Shown: piece by piece, positions 8,581 to 17,323 of the stretch
Layout: every line of letters starts with the position of its first letter
How positions within the stretch are numbered: the stretch's first letter is position 1
Source of the DNA: Candidatus Methanoperedentaceae archaeon
GTDB taxonomy: Archaea > Halobacteriota > Methanosarcinia > Methanosarcinales > Methanoperedenaceae
Length of the DNA stretch: 64,000 nt
Direction: 5' to 3'
NCBI GenBank assembly: GCA_003104905.1
Contig: PQAS01000041.1
Span: 1-64,000, forward strand
Made by a program: the position numbers and the translations under genes
Notes under the pieces: model-generated
The model's database searches: none
Seen by the model: the letters and a program-made list of their open reading frames with translations, nothing else
What the model was told of the DNA's origin: nothing

Positions 8581-9302
8581 TGATAATAAAATTCAGGATT
8601 TTCAGGTACAATCCGGATAAGGATGTTGAGCCTTATTATCAGAATTACGAGGTTGAAGCTTCCCCGAAAGACAGAATACTTGACTGCCTCAACAGGATTC
8701 GTGCGGAAAATGACCCCACATTGTCTTTCCGGATGTCCTGCGGCCACGGCGTATGCGGATCTGATGGTATGAGGATAAACGGCACAAGCGCCCTTGCATG
8801 CCAGAAGCTTGTAAAGGATTTTGAAAAAAACGAGGAATTGCTTATCGAGCCTTTGCAAGTATTCAGGGTAAGAAAGGACCTGGTTGTTGATATGGATCCA
8901 TTCTTTGAAAGATATTATTCAGTCAAACCGTATCTTATCACAAAAACTCCCGCGCCGGATAAAGAGCGGCTTCAGTCTATTGAAGAACACCGGGAATTTG
9001 AGTATGCTATCCGCTGCATCCTTTGTGCCTGCTGCACGGCATCATGCCCTGTCAATCAGAATAAAGCCACTGAGACATATATCGGCCCAGCAGCGCTTGT
9101 CCGGGCTTTCAGATACTTTTTCGATTCGAGGGATGAAGGTTCAAAAGAGAGGATTGCAGTACTTGACAGTAAGGACGGGGCGTGGGGATGCCAGACCAAA
9201 TGGATGTGCACAAAAGTATGTCCTAAAGAGATACCTGTCACAAAACAGATTTTCGAGATCAAGAAACGCATACTGGAGAGCAGTAAAGGTGATCTCAAAT
9301 GA
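8577..9302 (+). CDS. sdhB: Succinate dehydrogenase/fumarate reductase iron-sulfur subunit
   Basis: 241 residues, coupled to sdhA through an ATGA overlap. The plant-type ferredoxin half has the [2Fe-2S] pattern [22 protein letters not shown]; here the first group reads C-x4-C-x-S-D, so an Asp stands close to the usual third Cys position. The C-terminal half carries [12 protein letters not shown], nearly identical to the SdhB type of bacteria, and then [13 protein letters not shown] for the other two clusters. There is no CCG-domain extension, which separates it from thiol:fumarate reductase TfrB of methanogens. The stop codon region overlaps by eight bases with the convergent ferredoxin gene on the other strand. 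Confidence 0.92.
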   Translation: MMIIKFRIFRYNPDKDVEPYYQNYEVEASPKDRILDCLNRIRAENDPTLSFRMSCGHGVCGSDGMRINGTSALACQKLVKDFEKNEELLIEPLQVFRVRKDLVVDMDPFFERYYSVKPYLITKTPAPDKERLQSIEEHREFEYAIRCILCACCTASCPVNQNKATETYIGPAALVRAFRYFFDSRDEGSKERIAVLDSKDGAWGCQTKWMCTKVCPKEIPVTKQIFEIKKRILESSKGDLK

Positions 9303-9513
9303 TTTTTCTTCCATTTTCATATACATGGATGCAAGTGGCAGGGCAGTTCTCTGCCGCGTCGATGTTGCAACTCATATCATCCACTTCCCTTTCTTCATTC
9401 TTGCCTGCTTTTTTTGAACCTTTTAAATGAGAAAAACCATCAGGAGCCATTTCCCAGAATTCAGGACAGATGTTAACGCAGCTCTCACATGATATCGGTC
9501 TTTCAATCTCCAC
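9295..9513 (-). CDS. Single-cluster ferredoxin
   Basis: 72 residues if translation starts at the GTG immediately after the stop of the M42 peptidase gene (VEIERPISC). The longer open frame up to 9573 only re-reads that gene in another frame. The cluster motif is CESCVNICPEFWEM with a distant fourth Cys in ENCPATCIHVY. This is the layout of [4Fe-4S] or [3Fe-4S] ferredoxins of the Fer4_13 group, in which the two halves are separated by a variable loop (here the Lys/Glu-rich GSKKAGKNEEREVDD). It is probably co-transcribed with the peptidase, and its 3' end overlaps that of sdhB. The start codon is uncertain because the ribosome binding site is weak. Confidence 0.75.
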   Translation of the reverse strand: MEIERPISCESCVNICPEFWEMAPDGFSHLKGSKKAGKNEEREVDDMSCNIDAAENCPATCIHVYENGRKII

Positions 9514-9514
9514 T

Positions 9515-10564
9515 TTAAAAAAACCTGTCCACGATTTCAACAGCCCGGGCAACGAGTTTTGCGCAATTTTCAAGATCCTCCATACTCAATACAGAAACGG
9601 GCGTATGAATATATCGTGAAGGCGGGCTTATGACCCCCGTTGGTATTCCTTCGCGTGTCAGGTGTATTGCGGACGCATCTGTCGTCCCTCCACTACCCAC
9701 ATCGAGCTGGTATGGGATATTATTGGATTCTGCCGCTTCTTTTAACCATTTCAACACACTTTCAGGAACTATTATCCCCCTGCCATCAGCATCGCTTACG
9801 GTTACTGCGGGCCCTTTTCCCATCTCGATTGCGGAATCCTTCTTCTCTATACCCGGATGGTCACCTGTGATTGTCACGTCGGTCGCTACAGCAACATCCG
9901 GGTTTAATCCGAAAGCAGATGTTTTAGCCCCTTTTAACCCCACCTCTTCCTGCACAGTGAAAACAGCATGCACCGTAGCCTTCACATCCTTCATTTGTTG
10001 GAGTGCCCCGATGAGCATCGTACAGCCTGCCCGGTTATCGAAAGCTTTACCTGTGACCCGATCATTGCCTAAGGGTTTGAACTCCATATCAGGAGTTATT
10101 GGCGTCCCGGCCTTCACACCCAATTTTTCCGCATCTTCCTTGCTTGTGGCGCCCGCGTCAATGAACATCTCATCGGCTTTAACCGGTTTTTTCAAGTCCT
10201 CTTCTTTCATAACATGCGGGGGTTTTGAACCGATGACACCGTAGATTTTTCCATTTTCCGTATGCAGTATCATTCTCTGGTTAAGAAGCGTCTGGTCAAA
10301 CCATCCTCCTGTTTTCGTAAAATGAACAAAACCCCTCTCATCAACATATTTTGCCATGAGGCCAACCTCATCCATATGGGCGGCAAGCATAACTACCGGT
10401 GAGCCACCTCGCTTCGTGGCAATTAAATTTCCCATTTTGTCTATTCTGATTTCATCCACATATGGTTTTACTTCTTCTTCAACAATTTGCCTCACGTTTC
10501 CTTCATATCCTGAAACGCCGTGAGCGTTCGAAAGTCGTTCTAAAAGACTCTGTAAATCATCCAT
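9515..10564 (-). CDS. M42-family aminopeptidase (FrvX/TET type)
   Basis: 349 residues from the ATG placed six bases after GGAGTG; a GTG at 10573 is the alternative. Metal-binding and catalytic elements of M42 are all in place: VVMLAAHMDEVGLMAKY, the Asp of FDNRAGCTML, the EE pair of FTVQEEVGLKGA, an Asp in VATDVT and the late HTPVSVLS. M42 enzymes form tetrahedral dodecamers that trim peptides released by the proteasome or other proteases, acting in the cytoplasm on N-terminal residues. Substrate preference cannot be read. The gene is divergent from the amino-acid permease, with 22 bases between the start regions, which suggests joint use of peptide-derived amino acids. Confidence 0.93.
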   Translation of the reverse strand: MDDLQSLLERLSNAHGVSGYEGNVRQIVEEEVKPYVDEIRIDKMGNLIATKRGGSPVVMLAAHMDEVGLMAKYVDERGFVHFTKTGGWFDQTLLNQRMILHTENGKIYGVIGSKPPHVMKEEDLKKPVKADEMFIDAGATSKEDAEKLGVKAGTPITPDMEFKPLGNDRVTGKAFDNRAGCTMLIGALQQMKDVKATVHAVFTVQEEVGLKGAKTSAFGLNPDVAVATDVTITGDHPGIEKKDSAIEMGKGPAVTVSDADGRGIIVPESVLKWLKEAAESNNIPYQLDVGSGGTTDASAIHLTREGIPTGVISPPSRYIHTPVSVLSMEDLENCAKLVARAVEIVDRFF

Positions 10565-10586
10565 ATATATCACTCCATTATAGAAA

Positions 10587-11969
10587 ATGTCCGAAAAGAT
10601 AATAAAACTGACTCACAGGATAGTTATATTAATTGGAAAGAAAAAGAATGATACTGAGATTATGGCTGATCTGAAAAGACATCTTGGAATGTGGGGTGCA
10701 GCAAGCATTGGGATCGGGGCAATAATTGGTGCAGGAATTTTTGTCCTGAGCGGAGTGGCATCCGGTTTTGCAGGACCAGCGGTCATACTTTCATTCCTGA
10801 TCGCCGGGCTTGTTGCATTCCTCACAGCACTGAGTTCCGCAGAACTGTCATCTTTTATCACCGAGGCGGGGGGCTCCTATATTTATACTCACAAAGCTTT
10901 CGGAAAATTCTGGGGATTCGTTGTAGGCTGGATGCAGTCTTTTGACTATATCGTGGGAGCAAGCGCGATCAGTGTTGGTTTTGCAGGATATTTCATATAT
11001 TTTACTGGAATTCCGCCATTCGCTCAAAATGTAACGATAATAGTTGCGGTTGCAATGCCCCTTGTACTTACGCTCATAAATCTGAAAGGCATAAAAGAAG
11101 CATCGGGCACAAATAATCTGCTTGTTGGGATTAAAGTTACTGCCCTTTCACTTTTCATAATCGTAGGATTATTTTTTTTGCTCTCTCATGGAAATTTTTC
11201 CAATTATTATCCTTTTTTCCCTAATGGCTTTGCAGGTATGTTTTCAGGCACAGCATTGATATTTTTTGCATTCATAGGCTTTAATACAATAACCATGATA
11301 GCAGAAGAAGTGAAAGATCCTGAAAAGAATGTGCCGAGGTCATTAATATTGGCATTTTTGATCTGCACTATACTTTACATAGGTGTCTCGGTCGTTGAGG
11401 TTGGACTTGTAGATTGGAAGATAATAGGTACTTCGGACGCTCCTCTTGAACTTGCACTCAGCGTGGCGACCAGTAATATTTTCCTGCTAAAATTCGTCTC
11501 TATTTCTGCACTGTTCGCAACTGCATCTGCGACAATGGCTTCAATTCTTGGCGGTTCAAGAGCGATATTTTCGATGGCGAGACAGCGAGTAATTCCGGGT
11601 GTGCTTGCAAAGATCTCAAAAAATGGTGTTCCTACCAATGCGGTATTGATAAGCGGTGCCGCAATCGCGCTTATCATCATCGTTACAAAAGGCGATCTGC
11701 AACTGATCGCATCCATTTTCAATTTTGGAACATTGATGACATTCTTCTTTATCAATATGAGCCTTCTGCAGCTGAGAAAAAAAATGCCTGAGTCGAACCG
11801 TACCTTTAAAGTGCCCCTTTACCCGGTCACGCCGATACTCGGCGTGATCAGTTGCTTCGCACTTGTTTTTTATCTAAAGATGAATGCCATTATTGCTGCA
11901 GGAGTATGGATCGTATTAGGTGTGATTGCATATGAATACAATAAAAGGCGAGAAACAAATGCAGATTAG
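10587..11969 (+). CDS. APC-superfamily amino-acid permease
   Basis: 460 residues from the first ATG; an internal ATG at 10662 (MADLKRHLG) matches the usual family start better and may be the true one. The first helix carries IGIGAIIGAGIFVLSG, the substrate-binding motif of the APC family, followed by the GPAVILSFLIAG helix and ELSSFITEAGGSYIY, also typical. About twelve transmembrane segments can be counted. The similarity is strongest to cationic amino-acid transporters (CAT-like) of archaea. It probably imports amino acids by ion symport or exchange. It is divergent from the M42 peptidase. The specific substrate is not readable. Confidence 0.9.
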   Translation: MSEKIIKLTHRIVILIGKKKNDTEIMADLKRHLGMWGAASIGIGAIIGAGIFVLSGVASGFAGPAVILSFLIAGLVAFLTALSSAELSSFITEAGGSYIYTHKAFGKFWGFVVGWMQSFDYIVGASAISVGFAGYFIYFTGIPPFAQNVTIIVAVAMPLVLTLINLKGIKEASGTNNLLVGIKVTALSLFIIVGLFFLLSHGNFSNYYPFFPNGFAGMFSGTALIFFAFIGFNTITMIAEEVKDPEKNVPRSLILAFLICTILYIGVSVVEVGLVDWKIIGTSDAPLELALSVATSNIFLLKFVSISALFATASATMASILGGSRAIFSMARQRVIPGVLAKISKNGVPTNAVLISGAAIALIIIVTKGDLQLIASIFNFGTLMTFFFINMSLLQLRKKMPESNRTFKVPLYPVTPILGVISCFALVFYLKMNAIIAAGVWIVLGVIAYEYNKRRETNAD

Positions 11970-12167
11970 ATTGACACTCTCCCCAGCATTACAAATATCA
12001 TATATCGGAAAGGCCATCTTGGAAATTGTCAGATCGGCTGTTTCCGATTCGTTTGGGAAATACCGCTGAAAAATATATGTGATCAAGTGCATAAGGTGAG
12101 TTAATAAAAATTGTTAAAATAAAAATATGAATTATATTGGAGTCAATCTTTACTCGCTCGTCTTCTA

Positions 12168-12520
12168 TTATTTAAATTGCGCCCATACACTTCCTGCATC
12201 CAGATATTGTCTCATGAAGTCTATCTTTCCTTCTGGGTTGATATGATACACAAAGCATTGAGCAACCCTGTATTTCTGGCCCAGTAAGCTTTTCGGGTCT
12301 TTCGGCCAGGGCCACTTTTGTTCGTTGCCGAATGTGATCAATTCTTCGCTAACCGTACCGATGTCTTCTGACACAATTGCCCAAATAAAAGTGGAAAAGG
12401 GGGTCGCCGTTGAGCCAGACCTTAAGGCTTCGCCATTAAGATCACCCGTACCCGATCATTTTCCATCAGCAGTTTATAAACATTTGGTGCCGCTTGTAAT
12501 GCGTCTGGTATTTGTGCCAT
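12168..12520 (-). pseudogene. Chimeric relic: cupin N-terminus joined to NTF2-like C-terminus
   Basis: On the minus strand a good GGAGG site precedes ATG at 12520, and the frame reads MAQIPDALQAAPNVYKLLME then NDRVRVIL, the start of small cupin-domain proteins. It stops at 12422 after 32 codons. A different frame then runs to 12168 and ends with SLLGQKYRVAQCFVYHIN and DFMRQYLDAGSVWAQFK, the last strands of a SnoaL/NTF2-like fold. Neither half can fold alone. The arrangement is most simply a deletion that removed the end of one gene and the start of the next. Both family calls rest on short segments and are tentative. Confidence 0.5.
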
Positions 12521-12562
12521 CTTTTACCTCCTTCAAATCATCGGATTATTTACCTGATGATT

Positions 12563-14122
12563 TCAAAAAACCCCCCTCTTGATCAGAACACCTCTGATTT
12601 TTTCATCATCAATTCCTTTATAGAGATGCTTGTTCGCCGTGATAATAGCATCCGCTCCATCGATGAATTTTGATAACGGATTGAGATAAAAATGACTTTC
12701 GATTACAAGTGTTATTGAACGGTCCCTGGCTTTTAATCTTTTATCTTTATCCTCCGATTTCCCTCCTAACACAAGATATATATCCCATAAAGCAGCAGAC
12801 CATATTTCTCCGTCAGCATCGCATCTGCTCACTCCAAGAAAATTTTCCGGATAATATTTTAGGTTATCAACCCTGCGAATACAGTGCAATACACTGCCTA
12901 TGCCATTCCAGTCGCCCACAGCTTCACGATTAAATCCTTCATTCTCTTCTGAAAAGAAACAAGCTGCAAGAAAATCCGCAAAACCCTGCTCTATGGCACA
13001 GCCTTCATCGGTCAAATTCAGATAAGGGACCTGGTCATCAAGTACTGCGTGGGCGTATTCATGAATAATGATATCAGCATCCTCTGCATCCGGGAGCTCG
13101 CCTGCAGCATACGCGATTTCCTTGGTATCAAAGTCAAAATAGGAACCGGTCCCCTCAGCATAGGCATTTACCTTTATTTGTTTATTGCAGACATTTTGAA
13201 AGCCAAGTTCCTGGATAAATCTCTGGCATGAATCTATGTGATAATAAGCCATGACTTCACAAAACTTACTGTCCCCTCGTTTATAATAGAAAAGGTAGGA
13301 AGGCTCATACGCCCTTCCCGGTGTATAAATCGTATCGACATATTCCCCGCTTAAAAAACCCGAGCTGTCAAGACCTTTCAAAACAACTTTGGTGTAGGCA
13401 TCTTCCGAGATAGCTGATTCCGGAGTAAGATTCAGGTCTCTGAGGGCAACAACAGGATTCGGAATGAAAACATTTCCTTTTCCCGTTGATTTCTTTTTGA
13501 AAATATCCATCTTTTTAATTATGTCACCATTTCTAACATCGACATAAACATGATGTCCCTCCGAAGGATTTTTTAATGCAACCTTTACTTCCCATGTCAG
13601 GTAAAATTGGTCTTCTTTTGGAAGGATAGCAGCATCAGCTGTAGAATCTCTCTTCAATCTCGTTTGCGCATTTAGATATTCATGCGCGATTTCAATGGCC
13701 TTCTCTTTTGATAGTCCCCCATTTAGAATAGCTTCTGTATCCAATTCAATGAAAAGTTTGTAATTATTGTTGATCATAATGATCTTAAAATCTAAATTCA
13801 GGTGAATTGATATGTACGTATACAGAACAGGAATTTCCTGGTAAAACTGTTGATATTTTATATGGTATGTGTCATGGTCATAAGATTTAGCAATAAATTT
13901 CAAATCGGATACGTCCTTCTTGATCCCGAATAGAGCGCTGTATTCCATCAAGAAATGCCGTACTGACTCATCAATATCTTTTGTTATCGGAATTGTAATA
14001 AGCCCATCTATCAAAGATACAATTCCTTTCCCGCTCCATAATATTTTGACATTTTCATCCAGGATTTTTAATTTTTCAACAAGTTCATTCTGTTCATCGG
14101 TATGCTCTATCATTACACCCAT
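12563..14122 (-). CDS. M36/M4-like zinc metallopeptidase with propeptide, no signal sequence
   Basis: 519 residues. Residues 1-130 resemble an FTP (fungalysin/thermolysin propeptide) domain, 135-205 a PepSY-like segment (KAIEIAHEYLNAQT, TWEVKVAL, VYVDVRNGDII), and 310-500 the peptidase. The zinc motif is HEYAH at 354-358, with a third ligand likely Glu378 in AIEQGFADFLAA. The C-terminal lobe has GEIWSAALWDIY, typical of M36. The protein begins MGVMIEHTDEQNELVEKL and has no hydrophobic signal, although the families it resembles are secreted. It may act inside the cell or leave by an unknown route. It is divergent from the hypothetical gene at 14261. The GTG/ATG alternatives at the start differ by three residues. 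Confidence 0.8.
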   Translation of the reverse strand: MGVMIEHTDEQNELVEKLKILDENVKILWSGKGIVSLIDGLITIPITKDIDESVRHFLMEYSALFGIKKDVSDLKFIAKSYDHDTYHIKYQQFYQEIPVLYTYISIHLNLDFKIIMINNNYKLFIELDTEAILNGGLSKEKAIEIAHEYLNAQTRLKRDSTADAAILPKEDQFYLTWEVKVALKNPSEGHHVYVDVRNGDIIKKMDIFKKKSTGKGNVFIPNPVVALRDLNLTPESAISEDAYTKVVLKGLDSSGFLSGEYVDTIYTPGRAYEPSYLFYYKRGDSKFCEVMAYYHIDSCQRFIQELGFQNVCNKQIKVNAYAEGTGSYFDFDTKEIAYAAGELPDAEDADIIIHEYAHAVLDDQVPYLNLTDEGCAIEQGFADFLAACFFSEENEGFNREAVGDWNGIGSVLHCIRRVDNLKYYPENFLGVSRCDADGEIWSAALWDIYLVLGGKSEDKDKRLKARDRSITLVIESHFYLNPLSKFIDGADAIITANKHLYKGIDDEKIRGVLIKRGVF

Positions 14123-14260
14123 GTAATTGTATCTATGAATATGTACTTAAATATCTTTTCTATGACCAAATTCGTACCTTACCATAAATGTTATATAAGA
14201 TTAAAAATAAAGAATTATTAAGCGGTTAGCCTGATATTTTGAAAATTTGGTGGAATATTT

Positions 14261-14884
14261 ATGGTAAAAGTTTGTGCAGATTTAAGTGATAAGGAGTATG
14301 AAATTCTATTATCGCTAAAAATGATAGAAGGGAATGAGGGAGAAAAACTGAGAAGTCTTTTCAGATATTATTTATCGAACATACCGGAATTGAAATCGGC
14401 AGATTATGCTTTAAAAAGATTTGAAGATAAAGAAGAGATTGATGAAATCATAAAAGAAGTGGAGGAAGTTTATAAAAAAACAGAATATCCTGTTGATAGT
14501 TGGGATAACGATAAAATAGACAAATTGATCGATGAGCTTATCGAGATCAATGTACTAACAATAATGGATGGTGTAAGAGCAGTATCAAGCAAATTCAGAG
14601 ACCTTTTCAAAATGCTGCTTCATGATATTGTGACTGAGAACAAAGATCTGGATGAACATAGAGGGGCTATTATCGCAGTGATACAATTGCTTAAAGAATT
14701 TGGGGCCGGAACTTTGAGCAAAGATACAAGAAGAGATGATGCCATCCTTCTTAATGAGGGATGGCTCTACGTATATGCCAAAGAAATAAGGAAGGCAAGA
14801 CATTTTATCAAAACCAAAAAATTATCTTTCCTCGAAGAAGAATCTGATAAAGAAACAATTAAAGTGGGAATGGTTCAGGAGTGA
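14261..14884 (+). CDS. Hypothetical protein upstream of HtrA-like gene
   Basis: 207 residues, mostly helical and strongly charged, with no membrane segment or Cys cluster. It begins MVKVCADLSDKEYEILLSLK, which could be a short DNA- or protein-binding helical unit. It has a helix-rich middle (DEIIKEVEEVYKKTE) and a C-terminal region containing ILLNEGWLYVYAKEIRKARH. A GGTGG site seven bases before the ATG and a TATA-like TTATATAAG near 14191 support expression. It overlaps the start of the damaged HtrA gene by one base, so they form an operon. I recognise no family; an adaptor or regulator of the protease is only a guess from position. Confidence 0.7.
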   Translation: MVKVCADLSDKEYEILLSLKMIEGNEGEKLRSLFRYYLSNIPELKSADYALKRFEDKEEIDEIIKEVEEVYKKTEYPVDSWDNDKIDKLIDELIEINVLTIMDGVRAVSSKFRDLFKMLLHDIVTENKDLDEHRGAIIAVIQLLKEFGAGTLSKDTRRDDAILLNEGWLYVYAKEIRKARHFIKTKKLSFLEEESDKETIKVGMVQE

Positions 14885-15576
14885 TGAGTGTGAAAGGATT
14901 TGATGAGACGGTGACTGAAGCTGTAGAAAAAGTGATACCGAGTGTTGTGAATATCAGCGAAGTAAAATTGATCAGGGATACATATCTTCAGGTTCATCCT
15001 GTTCCTGGAGTTGGTTCGGGTTTCATAATAAACGATAAAGGATATATCCAGACCGAAGTCACATTCATGGAAGGATTGATCCAGACAGATGCCGCCATTA
15101 ATCCGGGAAACAGTGGAGGTCCCCTCATAAATAGTTCAGGCATTGTGATAGGTATCAACAGCGCGATCATCCCCTTTGCACAGGGTATCGGATTTGCCAT
15201 TCCGATACAATCCGCAATATGGGTGGCAGAGCAGTTGATGGAGTTCGGTGAAGTCACAAGACCATGGATCAGTATAAGTGGTGTAGATGTCAATCCAAAA
15301 CTGGTGGCGTACTATAATTTGCCGATCAATAAGGGAGTTATGATAACCAATGTCTTACCGGGAGGAGAAGCCGATAAATCAGGCGTACAACCGGGAGACA
15401 TCCTTGTCAGGATAGATGATACAGTCATCAATAATGTCAGGGACCTTATTAAAGTTATAAATAAACATAAACTAGGTGACAGGATTACACTGGAATTATT
15501 CCGGGGAACAGGGAAGGTGCAGCTTGGGACCAAACTTGAGAAGGCGCCGTCCGTGCACCCGCAAAAGGCTACATAA
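14884..15576 (+). CDS. HtrA/DegP-like protein lacking catalytic His and Asp (internal deletion)
   Basis: 230 residues from the ATG behind CAGGAGTG. The N-terminus (VTEAVEKVIPSVVNISEVKL) and GVGSGFIINDKGYI are those of archaeal HtrA. In the family the next residues would be a T-N-x-H-V box with catalytic His, followed about 30 residues later by the Asp. Here GYI is followed at once by QTEVTFMEGLIQTDAAINPGNSGGP, which contains the nucleophile Ser. About 90-100 residues are therefore missing in frame. The C-terminal PDZ domain (about 125-220, with GVMITNVLPGGEADKSGVQPGD) is intact. It cannot be a normal serine protease; a peptide-binding or chaperone-like role through the PDZ domain is possible, or it is a pseudogene. 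Confidence 0.75.
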   Translation: MSVKGFDETVTEAVEKVIPSVVNISEVKLIRDTYLQVHPVPGVGSGFIINDKGYIQTEVTFMEGLIQTDAAINPGNSGGPLINSSGIVIGINSAIIPFAQGIGFAIPIQSAIWVAEQLMEFGEVTRPWISISGVDVNPKLVAYYNLPINKGVMITNVLPGGEADKSGVQPGDILVRIDDTVINNVRDLIKVINKHKLGDRITLELFRGTGKVQLGTKLEKAPSVHPQKAT

Positions 15577-15617
15577 ATAATAAGGGCGGAAGCTCATTTG
15601 ATGTCGTGGAGAGGTTC

Positions 15618-16832
15618 ATGAACTTTGACTACATAATCATCGGCGCCGGCGTCATAGGTAGCTCCACAGCGTATTACCTAAAAAAAGCGCTTCCTGAAAA
15701 AAGGATACTGCTCATTGACAGGAACCGCACGGCAGGCGCAGGAAATACAGCTAAGAGTGCAGCGCTTTACAGGAACTTTTTTTCATCACGAACAAACCGG
15801 ATGCTGGCTGCAAGTTCCATAAGATATTATATTGAACTTGGTGGTAAGATCGGGCTTGACCCTATAGGTTATCTCTGGCTGTTTTCCGAAGAACAATGGA
15901 AAAACTCGCAAAAAAGCATCCGACAGCTTGACATGAAGAAAGATGAATTTGAAGTCCTAGACCGGGCAGGAATAGCGAACATCTTGAGAATAAATTTTCA
16001 ATCAAAAAATCCTTTTGCAGACGTCCATGCGGGAATTTACTGCCATCTGTGCGGTTCACTCTCTGCAATGGCACTTGCCCGTCATTATGCCTCAGAGTTT
16101 GTGTCTCTTGGAGGAGAGGTCAGTTTTGATACTGATATCAGGTCATTTATTCTCACGGGACAGATTAGCAGCTATGCCCCCTGGGAAGACGTCCATATCG
16201 ACACGGTCATGGACCAGAAGGGTAATTCTTATTATGCGGCCAATTATGTCATTGCGACCGGAGCCTGGACACACGACCTGCTAGCACCTGTCGGTATTGC
16301 TTCAGGCATACTTCCCAAAAAGCGGCAGCTTTTTGCATTGAAAATAGATGAACATGCACAGCTCATTGAGCACCCGGGAAAAGCACCTGCAATTATCCTG
16401 CCCGCAGGTGGGGTTTATATAAAACCAATATTGGAAAGGAATATCCTTATCGTGGGGAGTGCCGATGACCTGGGTCAGCCCTTCATGATGTCGGATCCTG
16501 AACCCGATCCCCGGTATTTTCATAATGCCATTGAACCTGTTCTGAATCACTATTTCCCTCAGCTTGCAGGTTATAATCTATCTCTCAAATGGGCGGGATA
16601 TTACGATTATCACTGGCCTGATATGACTCCCGTTATCGAATCCGTGGCCAATATCACCTGGATCGGCGGAACTTCGGGAAGCGGCATAATGAAAGCGGAT
16701 GCTATAGGCAGGATTGCAGCTGCGGGATTGCAGGGTCACAAAGAGGCGTTTCTTGCAGATGGTGCAAGGTTTGAGATATCAAAGCTTTCCTTGCGCGATA
16801 GGGATGTTGAAAAAGAAGAATTGATCATTTGA
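15618..16832 (+). CDS. FAD-dependent oxidoreductase of the DAO family
   Basis: 404 residues from the ATG just behind GGAGAGG. It starts with the dinucleotide fold MNFDYIIIGAGVIGSSTAYY and the E/D-type ribose contact LIDRN. It then has the family's GNTAKSAALYRNFF stretch, ATGAWTHDLL around the middle, and the C-terminal FAD motif WIGGTSGSGIMKADAIGRIAA. The layout fits sarcosine/glycine oxidase- or glycerol-3-phosphate dehydrogenase-like enzymes that oxidise an amine or hydroxy group and pass electrons to a carrier. No partner subunit is adjacent. The substrate is unknown. The gene is convergent with the LeuD-like gene, two bases apart. Confidence 0.85.
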   Translation: MNFDYIIIGAGVIGSSTAYYLKKALPEKRILLIDRNRTAGAGNTAKSAALYRNFFSSRTNRMLAASSIRYYIELGGKIGLDPIGYLWLFSEEQWKNSQKSIRQLDMKKDEFEVLDRAGIANILRINFQSKNPFADVHAGIYCHLCGSLSAMALARHYASEFVSLGGEVSFDTDIRSFILTGQISSYAPWEDVHIDTVMDQKGNSYYAANYVIATGAWTHDLLAPVGIASGILPKKRQLFALKIDEHAQLIEHPGKAPAIILPAGGVYIKPILERNILIVGSADDLGQPFMMSDPEPDPRYFHNAIEPVLNHYFPQLAGYNLSLKWAGYYDYHWPDMTPVIESVANITWIGGTSGSGIMKADAIGRIAAAGLQGHKEAFLADGARFEISKLSLRDRDVEKEELII

Positions 16833-16834
16833 AG

Positions 16835-17323
16835 TCATATTTCCAGGCTCTTATGCGCCTTTATATAAGCAACAAGCCCGCCTTCGTGCAATATCCTGTT
16901 CATGACCGGAGGAAGAGGTGAAAATACCAGTTCCGTTTTTTTTGTCCTATTCCTTACAACACCCTTTTCCATATCCAGTTCAATCTCATCCCCCTCATCT
17001 ATTTTATCAGTATCGCAGGTTATGGCGGGAAGCCCTATGTTTATGCAGTTCCTGTAGAATATCCTGGCAAAACTTTTTGCCAGGACTGCATTTGTACCAG
17101 CTATCTTTATTATCATGGGGGCATGCTCCCTGCTTGAGCCCAGGCCGAAATTATCCCCGGCAACAACAAAGTCACCTCTTTGCACCTGTGATGCGAACTC
17201 TGAGCGCGCCGGTTCCAGCACATGCTTTGCAAGTTCAGGAAGGTTTGAGCGCAGATGAAAATACCTGCCTGGGGCGATCACATCCGTACTGATACTGTTC
17301 CCGAATTTCCATGCTTTTCCCAT
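16835..17323 (-). CDS. Small subunit of a LeuCD/HacAB-type hydro-lyase
   Basis: 162 residues, directly adjacent (no gap) to the large subunit gene. The swivelling domain motif GDNFGLGSSREHAP and KSFARIFYRNCINIGLPAI are diagnostic of the aconitase-superfamily small subunit. The specificity loop reads APGRYFHLRSNLPE; in characterised archaeal enzymes the corresponding loop is YLRT in homoaconitase and YLVY in isopropylmalate isomerase. Here the Arg-containing HLRS suggests a tricarboxylate substrate rather than isopropylmalate. The divergent citrate synthase fits citrate/isocitrate as substrate, but this is inference; 3-isopropylmalate dehydratase remains possible. Confidence 0.85.
   Translation of the reverse strand: MGKAWKFGNSISTDVIAPGRYFHLRSNLPELAKHVLEPARSEFASQVQRGDFVVAGDNFGLGSSREHAPMIIKIAGTNAVLAKSFARIFYRNCINIGLPAITCDTDKIDEGDEIELDMEKGVVRNRTKKTELVFSPLPPVMNRILHEGGLVAYIKAHKSLEI

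Noticed and set aside
8577-9302. Thiol:fumarate reductase subunit TfrB
   Set aside because: TfrB carries a C-terminal CCG domain and is longer; this protein has only the SdhB-type ferredoxin domains.
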